Shown in pieces: positions 17,397 to 25,732 of a stretch of DNA of 64,000 nucleotides. The notes under the pieces are model-generated. The model was not told the DNA's origin. It did no database searches and saw only the letters and a program-made list of their open reading frames with translations. The position numbers were made by a program, and so were the translations under genes. The DNA is taken from contig NZ_JBBPBZ010000003.1 of the NCBI RefSeq assembly GCF_038070105.1, forward strand, positions 1 through 64,000, in the 5' to 3' direction. Origin of the DNA: Methylocystis sp. IM3 (GTDB taxonomy: Bacteria > Pseudomonadota > Alphaproteobacteria > Rhizobiales > Beijerinckiaceae). How positions within the stretch are numbered: the first letter of the stretch is position 1; every line of letters starts with the position of its first letter.

Positions 17397-17441
17397 CGGC
17401 GCACATTGGCGGCGCGTTCGGCGGATGCGTGGACTTGGCCT

Positions 17442-17470
17442 TTGAGAATTGACCGATCGTTTGTTATCTT
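17442..17470 (+). promoter_or_regulatory. sigma-70-like promoter
   Basis: TTGAGA, a 17-nt spacer, then TATCTT lie 34 nt before the GTG start of the DUF4239 gene. Five of six -35 and four of six -10 bases match consensus. Confidence 0.4.
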
Positions 17471-17503
17471 CGCGGCCGACAACAAAAATAAGGGACGGCT
17501 GTC

Positions 17504-18283
17504 GTGAATCCCCTGCTGGTCAGTTTCCTGTCCTTCATCGCCTTCATGATCGCCGCGCTCGGGGGGCTCTGGCTCGGTCATGCCCTTCCCGAGGGGCAGA
17601 TAAGCGACCGCAATCGCGATCTCGTCAAGGAGGCGCGCCGCATGCTCGTGGCGCTTGCGTCCCTGACGCTCGGCCTCATCATTGCGTCGGCGACGACATC
17701 CTTCGAACAGCGGAGCAACGAAGTCGACGCGAGCGCCTCCAAGATCATCGCCCTCGACGCCACGCTCGCCAAATATGGCCCCGCGGCGCGCGAGAGCCGC
17801 GAATTGTTGCGTGGCATTGTCGCGCGCGGCATCGAGCGGATAGAGGTCGCCGCTCAGGAGGGCTTCAATACCGAAAAGACCCGCAAGGGAATTGGCGTCA
17901 ACAAGCTTCAGCTGAAGCTGCTCGAACTCAATCCACAGAGCGAGCGAGAAACCTGGCTCAGATCGTCCGCCCTCACGCTCACGAGCGAGTTGGGGTCGTT
18001 CCGGTGGCTGAGATATGCCGGTTCGGATGGAAATATCCAGTGGCCGTTCGTCCTGATCCTCGTTTTCTGGCTATGCGGCGTTTTCGTCAGCTATGGCGTG
18101 GTTGCGCCGAACAACGCCATGGCTGTCGGCACGATAACGGTCGTGGCGCTGTCCATGGCGATGGCGATCCACCTGACGCTCGATCTCGATACGCCCAACC
18201 GAGGGCTCATCCAGATGTCCAGCACGCCGCTGAAAACAGCGCTGGTCCAGATTGGACCCGTTGCGGGCGCCGCGCCCCAATGA
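17504..18283 (+). CDS. DUF4239 membrane protein
   Basis: A 259-residue inner-membrane protein of the DUF4239 type (bestrophin-like). Helices lie at the N-terminus (LLVSFLSFIAFMIAALGGLW), around residues 48-63 (LVALASLTLGLIIASA) and as two adjacent helices near 185-230, separated by a soluble helical loop. The start is GTG with AAGGGA upstream. The family is widespread in alphaproteobacteria but without a settled function. A sigma-70-like promoter lies just upstream. Confidence 0.75.
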   Translation: MNPLLVSFLSFIAFMIAALGGLWLGHALPEGQISDRNRDLVKEARRMLVALASLTLGLIIASATTSFEQRSNEVDASASKIIALDATLAKYGPAARESRELLRGIVARGIERIEVAAQEGFNTEKTRKGIGVNKLQLKLLELNPQSERETWLRSSALTLTSELGSFRWLRYAGSDGNIQWPFVLILVFWLCGVFVSYGVVAPNNAMAVGTITVVALSMAMAIHLTLDLDTPNRGLIQMSSTPLKTALVQIGPVAGAAPQ

Positions 18284-18360
18284 GAGATGCAAGCGGAATC
18301 GCCTGACATCGCGCTCGACGCCATCTCGTGACACAAGACTCCCTCGCCGTGGAGACCGCC

Positions 18361-19803
18361 ATGAACGCCGCCGCTTCCATCCTCGCGCCCCATATCGCCC
18401 CGCGGCCCATGCCGGAGGCTTTGCTGGATGCGTTGCAGGCGCGTTTTGGCGCCTGTTTCTCGACCGCTCTGATCGTGCGGGAGCAGCATGGCCGCGATGA
18501 ATCGGCCTATACCCATGTCCCGCCGCCGGCCGCCGTGGTGTTTGCCGCCACTTCAAGGGATGTCGCCGATGCGGTCCGGCTCTGTGCGCAATACAAGGCG
18601 CCCATCATACCGTTCGGCGTGGGCTCTTCCCTTGAAGGGCATTTGCTCGCCGTCGAGGGCGGCGTCAGTCTCGATCTCTCACGCATGAACCGGGTGCTCG
18701 CTATTCGTCCCGACGATCTCACTGTCACGGTGCAGCCGGGCGTGACGCGCGAGCAGCTCAATAAGGAGCTGAAATCCTACGGCCTGTTCTTCCCCATCGA
18801 CCCCGGCGCGGACGCAAGTATCGGCGGCATGAGCGCGACCCGCGCCAGCGGCACCAATGCGGTCCGTTACGGCGCGATGCGCGAGAATGTGCTTGCCCTG
18901 GAGGTCGTGACGGCGCGAGGCGAGGTGATACGAACTGGCTCCCAGGCGAAGAAATCCAGCGCGGGCTATGATCTCACGCGCCTCTTCGTGGGCAGCGAGG
19001 GGACGTTGGGGGTGATGACGGAGATCACCCTGCGCGTCTATCCGCTGCCGGAGGCCGTTTCCGCCGCCGTATGCTCGTTTCCGACGATCGCCGACGCGGT
19101 GCATACGGTCATCGAGATCATTCAGCTCGGCGTGCCGATCGCCAGAGTGGAGCTCCTCGACGGGCCGTCGGTCGGCACGGTCAACCGCCATTCGAGGCTC
19201 GATTTGCGCGAAGAGCCGATGCTGCTCATGGAGTTTCATGGCTCGCCATCCGGCGTCAAGGAGCAGGCAGAAATCGTGCAGGAGCTCGCCGGCAATCATG
19301 ACGGCCGGGCCTTCGAGTGGGCGGCGACGCCCGAGGAGCGCACGCGCCTCTGGACGGCGCGGCACCACGCCTATTTTGCCGCCGTGCAAAGTCGGCCCGG
19401 TTGTCGGGCGATCGTCACGGACGCCTGCGTGCCGATCAGCAAATTGGCCGATTGTCTGCTCGAGTCGAAGGCCGAGGCCGACGCCAGCGGCATTCCCTAT
19501 TTTCTGCTCGGCCATGTCGGCGATGGAAACTTCCATTTCGGATATCTAATCGACCCTGACGACGCGCAGGAACGCCAGACGGCGGAGGGCCTCAATGACA
19601 AGCTCGTGATGCGTGCGCTGAGGATGGGCGGCACCTGCACCGGCGAGCATGGCGTGGGTTTGCACAAGATGGGTTTTCTGCGCAGCGAGGCCGGCGAAGG
19701 CGCGGTCGAGATGATGCGCGCAATCAAGCATGCGCTGGACCCGGACAACATCATGAATCCGGGCAAGATCTTTGATTGGAGCCGCGCTGGCGGCGCTCCG
19801 TGA
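18361..19803 (+). CDS. FAD-linked D-lactate dehydrogenase / glycolate oxidase-type
   Basis: About 480 residues with an N-terminal PCMH-type FAD domain (VGVGSSLEGH-like stretch IIPFGVGSSLEGH, then GADASIGGMSATRASGTNAV) and a C-terminal FAD-oxidase domain with the metal-binding motifs GHVGDGNFHFGYLID and CTGEHGVGLHK. These are the hallmarks of respiratory D-lactate dehydrogenase (cytochrome) and glycolate oxidase GlcD; D-lactate to pyruvate is the likely reaction. I place the start at the ATG at 18361 because GGAG lies 6 nt upstream; the GTG at 18328 is the alternative. No partner subunits (GlcE/GlcF) are adjacent. Confidence 0.88.
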   Translation: MNAAASILAPHIAPRPMPEALLDALQARFGACFSTALIVREQHGRDESAYTHVPPPAAVVFAATSRDVADAVRLCAQYKAPIIPFGVGSSLEGHLLAVEGGVSLDLSRMNRVLAIRPDDLTVTVQPGVTREQLNKELKSYGLFFPIDPGADASIGGMSATRASGTNAVRYGAMRENVLALEVVTARGEVIRTGSQAKKSSAGYDLTRLFVGSEGTLGVMTEITLRVYPLPEAVSAAVCSFPTIADAVHTVIEIIQLGVPIARVELLDGPSVGTVNRHSRLDLREEPMLLMEFHGSPSGVKEQAEIVQELAGNHDGRAFEWAATPEERTRLWTARHHAYFAAVQSRPGCRAIVTDACVPISKLADCLLESKAEADASGIPYFLLGHVGDGNFHFGYLIDPDDAQERQTAEGLNDKLVMRALRMGGTCTGEHGVGLHKMGFLRSEAGEGAVEMMRAIKHALDPDNIMNPGKIFDWSRAGGAP

Positions 19804-20132
19804 CGATCGCTTCAGGGCCAAGGCTCGATGGCCCGCCAATGTATCGGCGGCGCCGCATCTCCTGCGAAGGACCGCGAACGGCGTCGCATTTGCCGATTCT
19901 GGTCTGGCGGAAGAGGCGTTATGTTTCGTTCTCTCCAGCCACGGAGCGAGCTGCAATGGATGTTTCGTCGGCGCCGGGGCGCGCCGGGAGAGATCGTCTC
20001 CGCCTTTAGCGCTATCTACCTAACGCAATAAGTGTCTTTACGTATTTACTGTTTTCGGCGCTCCCCGTTAACCTGATCGCGTTGTGCGCGCTTTCAATCC
20101 ATTGGATGCGGCAGGAGCCAGGAGTCCCGGTC
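19804..20132. other. intergenic region, no gene supported
   Basis: About 330 bases. Several overlapping short plus-strand frames cross it, but none has a good ribosome site or a recognisable product. The right part (about 20030-20080) is AT-richer and may carry the promoter of the small gene that follows. Confidence 0.4.
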
Positions 20133-20357
20133 GTGAAACATTTTTTCGTCGGATTGGAGAGCAGATCCTTTTCCCCGACTGCAAAAAGCAAATCAGCTTA
20201 TAAAAAACCTCTGTTGCGCAAAATTTCTCCCGAGGAGCACCAGGGCGCGCAGGAGATGATGCAGGAGTTCCTTGCACGGATGAAAGTCATCGGAAAGAAC
20301 CCCCGGCAGGAAAACTTCGAGGCTTACGTCAAATCTGGCCGCCAATCGGCGAACTGA
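20133..20357 (+). CDS. small paralogous hypothetical protein A (74 aa)
   Basis: A 74-residue protein related to the one encoded at 20734-20946. Both carry a core Y-(K/Q)-KPLLR-(K/E)-(I/L)-(S/A)-P-x-EH, then a helix with M-x-x-L/I-G-x-x-P-x-Q-E-x-F-E-x-Y-(V/L)-K. I chose the GTG at 20133, 8 nt after AGGAG, because it gives a protein of the same length as its paralogue; an ATG at 20106 lies upstream without such support. The function is unknown. Charged and helical, without signal peptide. Confidence 0.6.
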   Translation: MKHFFVGLESRSFSPTAKSKSAYKKPLLRKISPEEHQGAQEMMQEFLARMKVIGKNPRQENFEAYVKSGRQSAN

Positions 20358-20733
20358 AGCTAAATTTTACGTCGGTAACGCTCGCCACTTCTTGGCGAAT
20401 GAGCGCGGGCGTGCCCGTGCCGCCCGACGCGTCATGGGTATGTCTTTGGAGATATTGGGTATTTTTTGCTTTTGCGGACTTTGGCTGTGCAGGCGTCCCT
20501 GCGAAATGAATTTTCCTGGGGGTTTGGACCTTCGCCGCAGAACGGGAATCCGGATTTTCGTTGCGCGGAGTGATCCGATGCGCTAGATGTAACATCGAGG
20601 CGCGTGAGGTAACGAAACCTCTGCCGTTCTCGTGGCTGTGAAGCGCACTTCCGGGGAGCGCAAGGGTTTGTCGTTCTGTGGCGACTCGCTCCCCTGCATT
20701 GGAGGCTTGGGGCTGTAACGAAGGAGATTTCAT
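20358..20733. other. intergenic region between two paralogous small genes
   Basis: About 375 bases. A 64-codon frame at 20392-20586 is open but its product is Arg/Cys-rich and unsupported. The right end carries the AAGGAG ribosome site of the next gene. Nothing else could be identified. Confidence 0.35.
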
Positions 20734-20946
20734 ATGAGAGTTTTATGTGCATCAACGGACCGGGAAGCAGTTCCTGCGGTCGGCAAGAAACTTTATCAAA
20801 AGCCACTCTTGAGAGAGCTCGCTCCCGGAGAACATGCGGCGGCGCGAGAGACGCTACAGGATTTTCATGCGCAGATGGAAATGCTGGGGGCGCGGCCGAG
20901 CCAGGAGAGCTTCGAGCTTTATCTCAAAAACCGTTCCAAAAAATAG
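20734..20946 (+). CDS. small paralogous hypothetical protein B (70 aa)
   Basis: A 70-residue protein homologous along its length to the product of 20133-20357: KLYQKPLLRELAPGEHAA aligns with AYKKPLLRKISPEEHQGA, and SQESFELYLK with RQENFEAYVK. AAGGAG lies 7 nt before the ATG. The shared block is preceded by an unrelated N-terminal segment of similar length in both proteins. No known domain is recognised; a small regulatory or adaptor role is possible but not shown. Confidence 0.6.
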   Translation: MRVLCASTDREAVPAVGKKLYQKPLLRELAPGEHAAARETLQDFHAQMEMLGARPSQESFELYLKNRSKK

Positions 20947-21030
20947 CTTGAATATTTGTCGGTCGGATCAGCCGGAAACGCGCGGCGTCCGCCTCGCTTT
21001 CTTCCGGGCCATCGTGCAGGAATGCGCGTC

Positions 21031-22134
21031 TCAACCGTTTTTGAAGGCCTTTCCCATCTCATCAGCCGCATAAATGGCGTCTAGTACCGCGACGGCTGTT
21101 ACCTCGAATGGCTCGTTATGGGCGCTTTCCCCGGCGGCGACGGCGCGCTCGGCGATGAGGCGTCCCAGTTCGGACGGCAGCGTCGCGAGCCCGAGGTCAG
21201 CCAACGTCAGCGGCAGGCCGACGGAAAGACAGAAGCTCATCACTTCGTCGATGACAGAGGTCTCCCTGCCTTCCAGTACGAGCTGAACCAGAGTGCCGAA
21301 AGCAACCTTTTCGCCATGAAGGCGATCATGCGTTTCACGCGCCGCGGTCAATCCATTGTGAACGGAATGCGCGACAGACAGACCGCCCGACTCGAATCCG
21401 AGACCTGAAAGAAGAGTATTTGCCTCGATGATGCGCTCGAGCGCCGGCGTGATCGCGCCTGCCTTCGCCGCCTCCACGGCGGAGGCGCCATCCTTGAGCA
21501 AGGTTTTGTAGCAGAGCTCCGAGATTGCCGCAGCGGCGATCGTGCTCAGGCCTCCCACGACGTTTTTCTTGTGGGCGCGGATACTGGAGTCGGCTTCGAA
21601 ATAGGTCGCGAGCGCATCGCCCATTCCCGAAATCAGGAGGCGCACCGGCGCTCGCGCGATGACGCTGCTGTCGACCAGAACGAGATCGGGGTTGCGCTTG
21701 TAAAACAGGCACTTCTCGAATACGCCCTCCTCACTGTAGACAACCGAGAGCGCGCTACATGGCGCGTCGCTGGACGCCGACGTCGGACAACAGGCGACTG
21801 CCAGGTCTAGCTCGGATGCGACAGCCCGCGCGGTATCCAGTGCTTTTCCGCCCCCGACGCCGATCACGACGGCTGCCGCAATTCGGCGGGCTGCATCCAT
21901 GCCGCGCGAAATTTCGGCAAGAGAGCATTCTCCGCCGAAGGGGAGAACCTCGAAATCCAATCCGTACCTCGGAAAGGTCTCGCTCCAAACGCCGCCCAGG
22001 AGGGCGCGCGGGCTCTGGCTCGCAATGATGAGCGCCTTTCCGGAAAACCCCAGCCGTTTGAGCTCGGATGCAAGCGAATGCGTGGCGTCGCGGCCCTGGA
22101 CGTAACGCGCCGGCGCGCAGAACACATGCAACAT
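21031..22134 (-). CDS. glycerol dehydrogenase-like iron/zinc alcohol dehydrogenase
   Basis: A 367-residue NAD-dependent dehydrogenase of the glycerol dehydrogenase (GldA) branch of the iron-containing alcohol dehydrogenases. The dinucleotide motif IGVGGGKALDTARAVA is present, and the metal ligands fit GMGDALATYFEAD (Asp), GGLSVAHSVHNGLTA and RLHGEKVAFGTL (His). Likely reaction: oxidation of glycerol or a similar polyol or alcohol. GGGAAGG precedes the ATG. It stands alone on the minus strand. Confidence 0.85.
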   Translation of the reverse strand: MLHVFCAPARYVQGRDATHSLASELKRLGFSGKALIIASQSPRALLGGVWSETFPRYGLDFEVLPFGGECSLAEISRGMDAARRIAAAVVIGVGGGKALDTARAVASELDLAVACCPTSASSDAPCSALSVVYSEEGVFEKCLFYKRNPDLVLVDSSVIARAPVRLLISGMGDALATYFEADSSIRAHKKNVVGGLSTIAAAAISELCYKTLLKDGASAVEAAKAGAITPALERIIEANTLLSGLGFESGGLSVAHSVHNGLTAARETHDRLHGEKVAFGTLVQLVLEGRETSVIDEVMSFCLSVGLPLTLADLGLATLPSELGRLIAERAVAAGESAHNEPFEVTAVAVLDAIYAADEMGKAFKNG

Positions 22135-22406
22135 CGGACGCCTTCCCCTCGCTGGTTTTCAACGCGTCTTATCCCGCCGCCTGGCGTCGCGGAGACAATT
22201 ACTACAAGAAACACGCATCGGAGCAATCGTTTTGCGCAGCGCAATTTAGACGTTGCCGGTCGAGCCGGACGACTCCGATTTCCGCATCGATCCGCGACTG
22301 GGAGGTGCGCCGATCTCGCGTCACGGATGTGTCCGGGCGCACATGTCGCCGGTCGGCGCGGCGCTAGGGTTCACGTCACGAACAACAGCGATGGATGGAG
22401 AGCCAG

Positions 22407-22583
22407 ATGACCGGCGCAATGACCAGAATCATCGGAGCCTTGTTAGGCGTGACGATCTTCCTTGCGGTTGGCGTGGGCCTCGCGAATGCCCATAGCGCTG
22501 TCGACGGCTATCGCGAGGCGGACAGCTGCGGCGATGCGCCGGGCGGGCTTTCTAAAACAGCTCTATGCGCAAATAGCCAATGA
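22407..22583 (+). CDS. small secreted protein (58 aa)
   Basis: A 58-residue protein with a signal peptide (IIGALLGVTIFLAVGVGLANA, cleavage before HSAVDG) and a short Cys-containing mature part (two Cys). GGAG lies 6 nt before the ATG. No family is recognised. Confidence 0.4.
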   Translation: MTGAMTRIIGALLGVTIFLAVGVGLANAHSAVDGYREADSCGDAPGGLSKTALCANSQ

Positions 22584-22626
22584 TCTCGTTGTGACTTCCC
22601 CAGGAAGCGACCGAGGACAAAGTCAG

Positions 22627-22806
22627 ATGACGGAACAAGAGAGAGAAATCGGGCGCCTGGTCATGCCGCCAACGGCGGAAGACGCCATCGCCCTATATGA
22701 GGCGATCTCTGGAAAGACGCTGACGCCGCAGGAGCGGCGAGAAGTCGAAGAGGGCTTCGAGGCCATGCTCGCAGCCCGTGAGGAGGGACAAGCGCGCAGT
22801 CATTGA
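22627..22806 (+). CDS. small acidic hypothetical protein (59 aa)
   Basis: A 59-residue soluble helical protein containing DAIALYEAISGKTLTPQERR, followed by EVEEGFEAMLAAREEG. The ATG at 22627 is preceded by GAGGA. It shares a likely transcript with the secreted peptide gene just upstream. The function is unknown. Confidence 0.45.
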   Translation: MTEQEREIGRLVMPPTAEDAIALYEAISGKTLTPQERREVEEGFEAMLAAREEGQARSH

Positions 22807-22834
22807 TCTCATCAATCCCGCACCGAACGACATT

Positions 22835-22879
22835 GGGTTACGCTGGCGAGCGGCGGCCCCTTGCGGGGCCGCGTAACCC
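22835..22879. terminator. nested bidirectional terminator
   Basis: An inner 8-bp hairpin GCGGCCCC/GGGGCCGC (loop TTGC) is framed by GGGTTAC/GTAACCC, the left arm separated from it by 11 nt. It lies exactly between convergent genes ending at 22806 and 22880. Confidence 0.55.
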
Positions 22880-23215
22880 TCAAGGATGACCGAAGGACGG
22901 CAGGGGAGGCAAGGACTCGATATGCTGCCCGAGACCTGTGTAGCTTTGATTTCCGATTTGGGTGACGGTCGCATCGTTGCTGAGTTTGCTGCCCGCCTTG
23001 CCGATGGCGACTTGCTGGACGCCGAAAAAGTTGACGGCGCTGTGTTGATCGGCGTTGACGTTATTGTTTGGCCCGAGCTGGACGCCAGCTGTGGCGCTCA
23101 AGAGAGGGTTACGGATATTGACCCCGATAAAGCTGGGGCTAAGACTAAAAAAGTCTCCCGCGTGCGCCTGGGCCGCTCCGGCGCAGACAAGAACGGGGAT
23201 GATGAGATATTTCAT
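22880..23215 (-). CDS. curlin-like secreted protein
   Basis: A 111-residue protein with a signal peptide (MKYLIIPVLVCAGAAQAHA). The mature part contains stretches such as NNNVNADQHSAVNFFGVQQVAIG and NDATVTQIGNQSYTG (given here in pieces), with the N-x-A-x-x-x-Q-x-G-x-x-N periodicity seen in curlin-type amyloid repeats. The number of repeats is too small to call it CsgA or CsgB, and no csgG/E/F export genes are nearby. It lies next to one of the two paralogous secreted repeat proteins. Confidence 0.55.
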   Translation of the reverse strand: MKYLIIPVLVCAGAAQAHAGDFFSLSPSFIGVNIRNPLLSATAGVQLGPNNNVNADQHSAVNFFGVQQVAIGKAGSKLSNDATVTQIGNQSYTGLGQHIESLPPLPSFGHP

Positions 23216-23335
23216 TTCGTGCGCTCCTCACTATTCTGCGTCCGCGACCGCAGATGATCGCCCCTTGCCCCCGACGAGGAGATCGCGGCCGCCCGAGGCC
23301 GCCGCGACCTGATCCGTAGATCCTTTGAGGAACGT

Positions 23336-23698
23336 TCAGGGAGCGCCGAAGTTCAGCGGAACCTGAGCCTGTATGACCGTCGCCTTGTTAATGGCCTCGC
23401 CGCCCTTGGAGGTGTCGCCGATCGTCTGGCTGAGATCAATCTTCTGCGAAAGCGAAGATTTCGCCCCCGCATTGACCGGGACCTGGGCCTGCACGATGAA
23501 AGCCTTGTTCAGGGCGAAGCCGCCCTCGGAAGTATTGCCGATCTTCTGGTTCAACAATAACGCCTGGGCCAGCGGCGCGAGAGGCGACGCTCCCGAAGCC
23601 GCGCCCGACGATTGGGTCGAAGATGTCGTTACGGTATCGGCAAACGCAAAGCTGGTCGAAAGGGCCACAACAGCCGGGACAAGAAACAACTTTTTCAT
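23336..23698 (-). CDS. secreted two-repeat protein, paralogue
   Basis: A 120-residue exported protein homologous to the product of 13110-13412. It has the same signal peptide type (MKKLFLVPAVVALSTSFAFA) and the same two repeats (IGNTSEGGFALNKAFIVQAQ and IGDTSKGGEAINKATVIQAQ), but a 25-residue Ser/Thr/Gly-rich insertion after the signal peptide. GGAGGGA lies 6 nt before the ATG. The near identity of the repeats argues for a recent duplication; an extracellular structural role is inference. Confidence 0.7.
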   Translation of the reverse strand: MKKLFLVPAVVALSTSFAFADTVTTSSTQSSGAASGASPLAPLAQALLLNQKIGNTSEGGFALNKAFIVQAQVPVNAGAKSSLSQKIDLSQTIGDTSKGGEAINKATVIQAQVPLNFGAP

Positions 23699-23913
23699 GG
23701 ACAATCCCTCCGATTTCGAAGCCCCAGAACGCGAGCTTCTGTCAGGGTTTATCCGGCTACGAAAAACGTCGATAGATAGCCATTTGGCTACGTCACATGC
23801 CCAAAAGGGTGAGTGGCGGCGCAAAGAGGGAACGACCGCCTCAATAGCTGTCTTGGCGGAAAACCCCGAGGGTTTCGAGCATGGCGCAATTTTAGGCGCG
23901 ACGCGCCAAGGGT

Positions 23914-24168
23914 TTAATCCGATTTGCCTTGTTGGCTCTGTAGCGGAACTGAGCCTTGCGGCGCGTATGCGTCGGCGTCGTTCTTTCCAGCCGCTTTCGC
24001 GCCATCGTCCGTTTCGATCTCCGCGCCGGGATCGGCGCCCGTTATCGACTTGATCGCTTTGCCAGCGATCGCATGGCCTATTATGCGACGCACGATTTGA
24101 GCGTCGGCAGGAAAGGCGAACAATCCACTCACGAAGAGGGCCGACAGGAGGCGCGTAGGGGCTTTCAT
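23914..24168 (-). CDS. small secreted hypothetical protein (84 aa)
   Basis: An 84-residue protein from the ATG at 24168 with a signal peptide (LLSALFVSGLFAFPADA) followed by QIVRRIIGHAIAGKAIKSIT and a polar Asp/Ala/Gln-rich tail. The open frame continues upstream to other possible starts (24210, 24288), but the signal peptide favours this one. No family is recognised. Confidence 0.45.
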   Translation of the reverse strand: MKAPTRLLSALFVSGLFAFPADAQIVRRIIGHAIAGKAIKSITGADPGAEIETDDGAKAAGKNDADAYAPQGSVPLQSQQGKSD

Positions 24169-24328
24169 TGTGACACTTTGAATTGCAGCGAAGGAGCGGC
24201 GGCGAGACATAGGGAGATCGCCGCCTGTCGAGAGAAAAACACGATTTGATCGTAACACCGCAAGCGGATATAAAACAATAGGTAACACGGGCGGGTGTGG
24301 ACGTTCGCCTCAGTTTGGAGAAAACGGA

Positions 24329-24556
24329 ATGCAGGGGAGACATCTTCTATTATGCGCCATCTTGGCGCTTTCTGCATATGAGGCGCGCGCAGAGGCCGTC
24401 GTCGTGCGTCGCCCTGTTGCGCCTGGCCCTACCGTCGTCCGTGATGTTCGATCTCCCGGCGTCGGCGCCCCTGGTGTTGGCGTGAGGCGCGGCGTCGGCG
24501 TGGGAGCGCCTGGCGCTGGTCTCACCGTCCGAGGACCTGCGGGGATCGGCCGTTAA
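24329..24556 (+). CDS. small secreted Gly/Val/Pro-rich protein (75 aa)
   Basis: A 75-residue protein with a signal peptide (MQGRHLLLCAILALSAYEARA) and a mature part of Val-Gly-Arg-Pro repeats (GVGAPGVGVRRGVGVGAPGA), probably disordered and basic. GGAG precedes the ATG by 8 nt. The function is unknown; such low-complexity exported proteins often associate with the envelope. Confidence 0.5.
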   Translation: MQGRHLLLCAILALSAYEARAEAVVVRRPVAPGPTVVRDVRSPGVGAPGVGVRRGVGVGAPGAGLTVRGPAGIGR

Positions 24557-24570
24557 ACCGGTTAAGGGAG

Positions 24571-24605
24571 AAGCGGCTGTTTCGTAAAAGCCGGGACGGC
24601 CGCTT
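24571..24605. terminator. hairpin between convergent genes
   Basis: AAGCGGC (24571-24577) pairs with GCCGCTT (24599-24605), with a smaller internal GGCT/AGCC pairing. It follows the small secreted gene and precedes the end of the nos operon on the opposite strand. Confidence 0.35.
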
Positions 24606-24733
24606 TCCAAGCTGCGCCAAAGCCGCAGAGTTTATTTTGAGCTCAGAATTCATTACGGAAAAACGTCATGTGGTGGAATTCTCCTTCGTAAATCCACATC
24701 GCACAGCGTGGGAGGCAAGACGAGGCGGGCAGA

Positions 24734-25732
24734 TCACAAGCTCTGTTTCGAGCCATCCGCGCTGGTCAGGTACGACTTGGAGTCGCCAACCGTGCTTAGG
24801 ACACTTTTGATTTCCTCCAGTGGCATTGTGGCGAACGCCGTCGATAAAGCATCCGCAGCCGTTGCAGTCGGCGACACAACCGAAACGCTTTTATAAAATT
24901 TCGGACTCCTGCCGGTATGCGGATCGAAAAGATGCGTGAATTTGCTACGGCTGTCAAAATGGAATCCATATCCGCCCGACGTTGCAATCGAGCAATCTTC
25001 GACCTCGAGCGTTTGAGCAACATTGCCGGGGTGATCTGGGTCCTCGAGGCCCACCCGCCAGAGCCGTCGCTTGGGACGCCCTATTAAGCGCATTTCTCCC
25101 AGATCGACCAGAACGTGCTCAACTCCGCCCGCGCGGAGCAGATCCGTCACACGATCAGTAATATATCCTTGTGCTATTCCATTCAAAGTAAGACCCATCC
25201 CCGGTGCGAGCACAATACGGTCTGACGCCAGGACGATTTTCGTGAGCCCCACACGTGAAAGCGCGAGTTGGATATGGCTTTCATCCGGACCATCCGGGTC
25301 TGGGTCGGGTACAGAAAAATGCGACGCGTAGAGCTCCCAAAGCGGTTGCACGCTCGGATCGAAGGCCCCATGCGTCAGCACGTGATAAGTAACGCACATT
25401 GAAAGAAGCTTCAGAAGATCCGTTGGAGGCGCGAGGAGCAGGCCATTGCGATTGAGCGTCGATAATGCCGATTCTGTACGATACAGACTGAATATTTTTT
25501 CCAAACGCTCCAATTCAGTTAGAGACTGCTTTATCAGATTCTTCGCAACAGCTGGCCTGTTATGGTACAATTCTATGCTGGCGAGGGCGCCGAGCGCCGT
25601 CCCGCGCCAGATCACGGGAGTCTGCGATTCAACGGAGTGTTGCGAATATGAATTCAGCGGGCACATTCCCGCCGAGCTCGCCACGATATGCAGAAACCGG
25701 CGTCGGGAGAGACTGTTATTGAGCAAGCTCAT
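24734..25732 (-). CDS. nosX: NosX, ApbE-type FMN transferase for NosR
   Basis: A 332-residue periplasmic flavin transferase of the ApbE family with a twin-arginine signal (SLSRRRFLHIVASSAG). It attaches FMN covalently to a Thr of NosR. Family features include FDPSVQPLWELY, LNGIAQGYITDRV, HVLVDLGEMRLIG, THLFDPHTGRSP and the late TATAADALSTAFA segment. The ATG at 25732 follows AAGGAAAGAG and overlaps the nosY stop by 4 nt. It is the last gene of the nosRZDFYX operon; nosL, usually located between nosY and nosX in rhizobia, is absent. Confidence 0.88.
   Translation of the reverse strand: MSLLNNSLSRRRFLHIVASSAGMCPLNSYSQHSVESQTPVIWRGTALGALASIELYHNRPAVAKNLIKQSLTELERLEKIFSLYRTESALSTLNRNGLLLAPPTDLLKLLSMCVTYHVLTHGAFDPSVQPLWELYASHFSVPDPDPDGPDESHIQLALSRVGLTKIVLASDRIVLAPGMGLTLNGIAQGYITDRVTDLLRAGGVEHVLVDLGEMRLIGRPKRRLWRVGLEDPDHPGNVAQTLEVEDCSIATSGGYGFHFDSRSKFTHLFDPHTGRSPKFYKSVSVVSPTATAADALSTAFATMPLEEIKSVLSTVGDSKSYLTSADGSKQSL

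Noticed and set aside
22462..22626. Frameshift linking the small secreted peptide gene and the acidic 59-residue gene
   Set aside because: The second gene has its own ATG and ribosome site, and the region before it in its frame has no signal of coding.
24297..24485. Alternative frame overlapping the small secreted Gly/Val-rich gene
   Set aside because: The other frame (24329-24556) has a signal peptide and a good ribosome site.
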